This document shows positions 27,501 through 31,400 of a DNA stretch of 64,000 bases, in pieces. Each line of letters begins with the position of its first letter. Within the stretch, counting starts at the first letter, position 1. The notes beneath the pieces are model-generated. The model ran no database searches and was not told where the DNA came from. It saw only the letters and a list, made by a program, of their open reading frames with translations. A program made the position numbers and the translations under genes. The DNA is from Distichodus sexfasciatus (lineage: Eukaryota; Chordata; Actinopteri; Characiformes; Distichodontidae), in assembly GCA_032718565.1 (NCBI GenBank), contig JAVGVS010000021.1, positions 2,059,384 through 2,123,383 on the forward strand. The letters are read 5' to 3'.

Positions 27501-28382
27501 ACAACAGCGTTTCTAGTGCAAAAACTGTAGGAGGAATAAATGAAGAACAATACGTTATTGCTGACACAATCACATAATTAAAGGGGGAAACTTTGCAGTC
27601 GTGAGAAATGTGTAGTGTTTTACTTCATGTCCAGTAACATGGTTGTAATATGGCTGTAGTAATCAATATTAACAAGAACGGTCTGATCTTATCCGCAAAC
27701 TGAGTCTGAGGTTAATTTAGTTCAGTGAGTGAAGTTTTAACTGAACTGGTTTCTACAACGGTAAGTGTTGCTGAATATTACAGGTAGGAGAAAATTTGCT
27801 CTTTTTAATATTGTAGGATGTGCAGGGGGGAGATTGTCGTCCGTATGATGTCTCATTGATGTTGCCACCGTCACGGGCGCCAGTGCGAACTATTCTGGAC
27901 GGAGCAGATGTGGGTCGTGGCTATGGCTTAGTGGAGGGAGAAGATGGACGAAACTTTGAGATCAGTACCCTGTCCATAGATGTGTGGCATATTCTGGAGT
28001 TCGACTACAGGTGCGTGTATTTTTCATTCTCATCTCAACACAACATTAAGTTGAATAATCCGCAAGTAAAACGTTATAAACCTTATGGTTGTAGGAGGAA
28101 GCTGAATGTAAACTTGGACTAGACCTGAACGCATGATGCGTGTTTGTTCTTGTTTTAGTCGCCTGCCTAAACAGAGCATCGGCCAGTTCCATGAGGGAGA
28201 CACCTATGTGGTGAAATGGAAATACATGGTCAGCACAGCAGGTGTGTTTTCTCTACTTTTACTGTGTATGATTTCACATTTGTTTGCTTTAACACCAAAC
28301 ATCATTAAAGTCTCATCTGTTAGGCGCCATGCTATAAGCAAAATGAGGAAAATGCATCTTGGGGTGAAATGTCACGAATAAG

Positions 28383-28421
<39 letters not shown>

Positions 28422-31400
28422 CCATTCATAGTGGGGAAGAGGCTGAATTCAGAGCGAATAATCGGCCCGGGGAAGGAGAAGTGTTCGTATTTCTTTTGGC
28501 AGGGTCGTAACTCCACAGTTAGTGAGAAAGGAACATCAGCGCTAATGACTGTGGAGCTGGATGAGGAGAGAGGAGCTCAGGTAGCTTGGCTGGAACATTC
28601 ATTTAACATTTGCAAAGCTCTCGCGTCACAGTTTAATAATGCTGTGTGCATCCTACAGGTCCAGGTGCAGCAGGGGAAGGAGCCGCCTTGTTTCCTGCAG
28701 TGTTTTAATGGAGGGATGATTGTTCATGCGGGGAAGAGGGAAGAGGAGGAAGAAAATGCACAAAGTATATGGTCTTTCTTTATTTTTCTGTCTTACGTTC
28801 TTAATCTTTTTCTCTTTCTGCATATTTATGTTAATCTTTCTTTTGTTGTGCTTGTGCTGTTTGTATATTCTCTGTCTTTTGTTACTTTATATCTTTTAGT
28901 CCCAGTTTGTTTTATTAACATGTTCTGTGACCCAAAGTAGAAAAACTCCTTTTAATAATGTTAGCTGATTTTTGTTTTTTTGTTTTTTTTAACTGAAGGG
29001 TGTCAAAGTATCATTTTGACTGGCACACCAACTGCTGTGGGAAAATGTGTTTTGACCGTCATGTCATTCCTTTTTCCAACCTGCCAGTCATGAATACAGA
29101 AACAAAAGCAGGAAACTGCTGCCTAGCTTAGATACTGTTGTGTAATCTGTGTTCGGAGCAGATCATGCAGTACACTGAACAATACTGTGTCACAAAGCTT
29201 CACTGTGTCTTCTTTACATGCGATTAAAGAAAATATGAAAACTCATGTTGAGCATGAAAAAAACATTTAGCTTCCCGTAACAAGCTCCAATCTACTCAGA
29301 CGTAGAACAGAATTTTTAGACTTAGTTTAAACGTAGCTTCACTGTGGGTTTAGCCCTTATAGGACCCATTTCTTTTTCTGTGTGTACAGACGACTGGCGC
29401 TTGTACGTTGTCCGAGGCGAGAAGCCTGTAGAGGGCCACCTGCTGGAGGTGGTGTGTCACTGCAGCAGTCTTCGCTCACGGACATCCATGATTCTGCTGA
29501 ACATCCCCAAAGCCAACATGTACCTGTGGCACGGCTGCAAGGCCCAAGCACACACACGGGATGTGGGGTGCACTGCAGCCAACAAGATTAAAGAGCAGTG
29601 AGTTGACAAGCGACAGGAAACACACATTCTTTTGTTGCTTTATGGGGCTCTAAGATCATAAATATTTACTAAGATTAAATCAGATCACAAAGCAGTTGTG
29701 TGTTCACAAAATCACAAAAAGGCCACATTTGGTTTCCTTTAGGGGCTCTAACTTGATCAATTTGATTCAAAATGTGTTCATTTGAATGTAGCAATTTTCT
29801 AAATCTAAGCACCTTTTTTGCCTGTTTTCCAAAACCAAATGTTTTCCAAAAATATTTTTAATATTTGATGCCTCCAGCGGTTTTGCATTGAGTAGGTACT
29901 TAACAGATCACAACGAAGTGTGCACACCAAATCTTTTGTCTTGTCTGTGTAAGCATAAACACCAGCATATACAGTGTGGTCATCTTAGCACTGTGTTTTC
30001 AGGTGTCCTCTGGAGGCGGGGCTTCACAGCAGCAGTAAAGTAACCATCCAGGAGTGCGATGAAGGGACAGAGCCGCTGGGCTTCTGGGAAGCTTTAGGGA
30101 AGCGCGACCGCAAGGCGTACGACTGTATGATTCACGGTGAGCGCCGATTAAAAAGCAGCATGTTAGAGCCCATTTTCTACATGTTTTAACCAGCTAACGC
30201 TCAAATGAATTTGTTTTAGACCTCGGCAAATTTAACTTCACCCCGCGGCTGTATCATATGAGTAGCACGTCCGGGGAGTTTGCTGCGGTGGAATTGATCT
30301 GTCCATCCAGAGAACCAAACTCGGTCAACTCCATGCCCTTCCATCAGGAGGATCTTTACACGGCCGCTCAGCCAGGTGCAGTGGGTCATAGCAAGCACGC
30401 TAACACTACACCCGATTATGGTATTTGTGTTGTATAGGATTATATACATTTATAAGAATTTACCAGTTAGTCTTGTGGAGACTGATATAACTGGCTATGC
30501 GCAGATACGAAAGCCTTCTTTTCTTCCTGATGAGGCAGTGCTGTAATTTTGACTGACTCTCCTGTTTTCTAGCTCTGTTTCTGGTGGATAACCATCATGA
30601 GGTGTACCTGTGGCAGGGCTGGTGGCCTCAGGACAGCGAGAAAACTGGCTCCGCCCGAATCAGGTGGGACTCGGACAGGAAGTGCGCCATGGAGACCGTG
30701 CTCCAGTATTGCCGAGGTAACCACTCCTTCAGATGGTTTTGTTGAGATGTAAAACTGTAAAAAGGTGTTTTCGTAAGGTGTGGATTGTGAGATGCACTCA
30801 TCCTTACTGTGGATCCAAAGGGAGAAGAATATTCTATGATTTGTTACATATGTGATTATTGGACTCTAAACACACAGTATTTATTCCTGAAGATATTTTC
30901 TATATTTGACAAACTGTAGATGGGTTGTTGTGTCTTTCCTAATTAGTATCTGGTTGCAATACCATGAATATTGACGAGTTTAAAGCTGGTCAGGTTTGTA
31001 TTTGATTACCACTTAAATGCATTCACTTTTGTCAGCCAGTTACTGGTGACTCTGCTCCCCTTCTCCTTCTGCTTGGTTGGAATTTTACATCTGAGCAATT
31101 AAAACTTCTGGAAGGAGGGAGAGGATTTCTGATACAGAATTCATAATATAGGACTGAGGAAAAATGGACTCTTGTACAACATACAGTATATAAACTGTGA
31201 CTACCCATCCATTAATGTGTGTGTGTGTGTGTGTGTGTGTCCATATATTTATCGCATTGTGGGGACCTTTTTGTCCCCTAAAATCACTTTTATCTGTTTT
31301 TGGGGTTTTGTGGGGACATTTGAGAGGTCCCCATGAGGAAAAATGACTTTATAGAAAATGTGCTTGTTTTATTTGAGAAACTAAAAGAGGTAAAAGATGT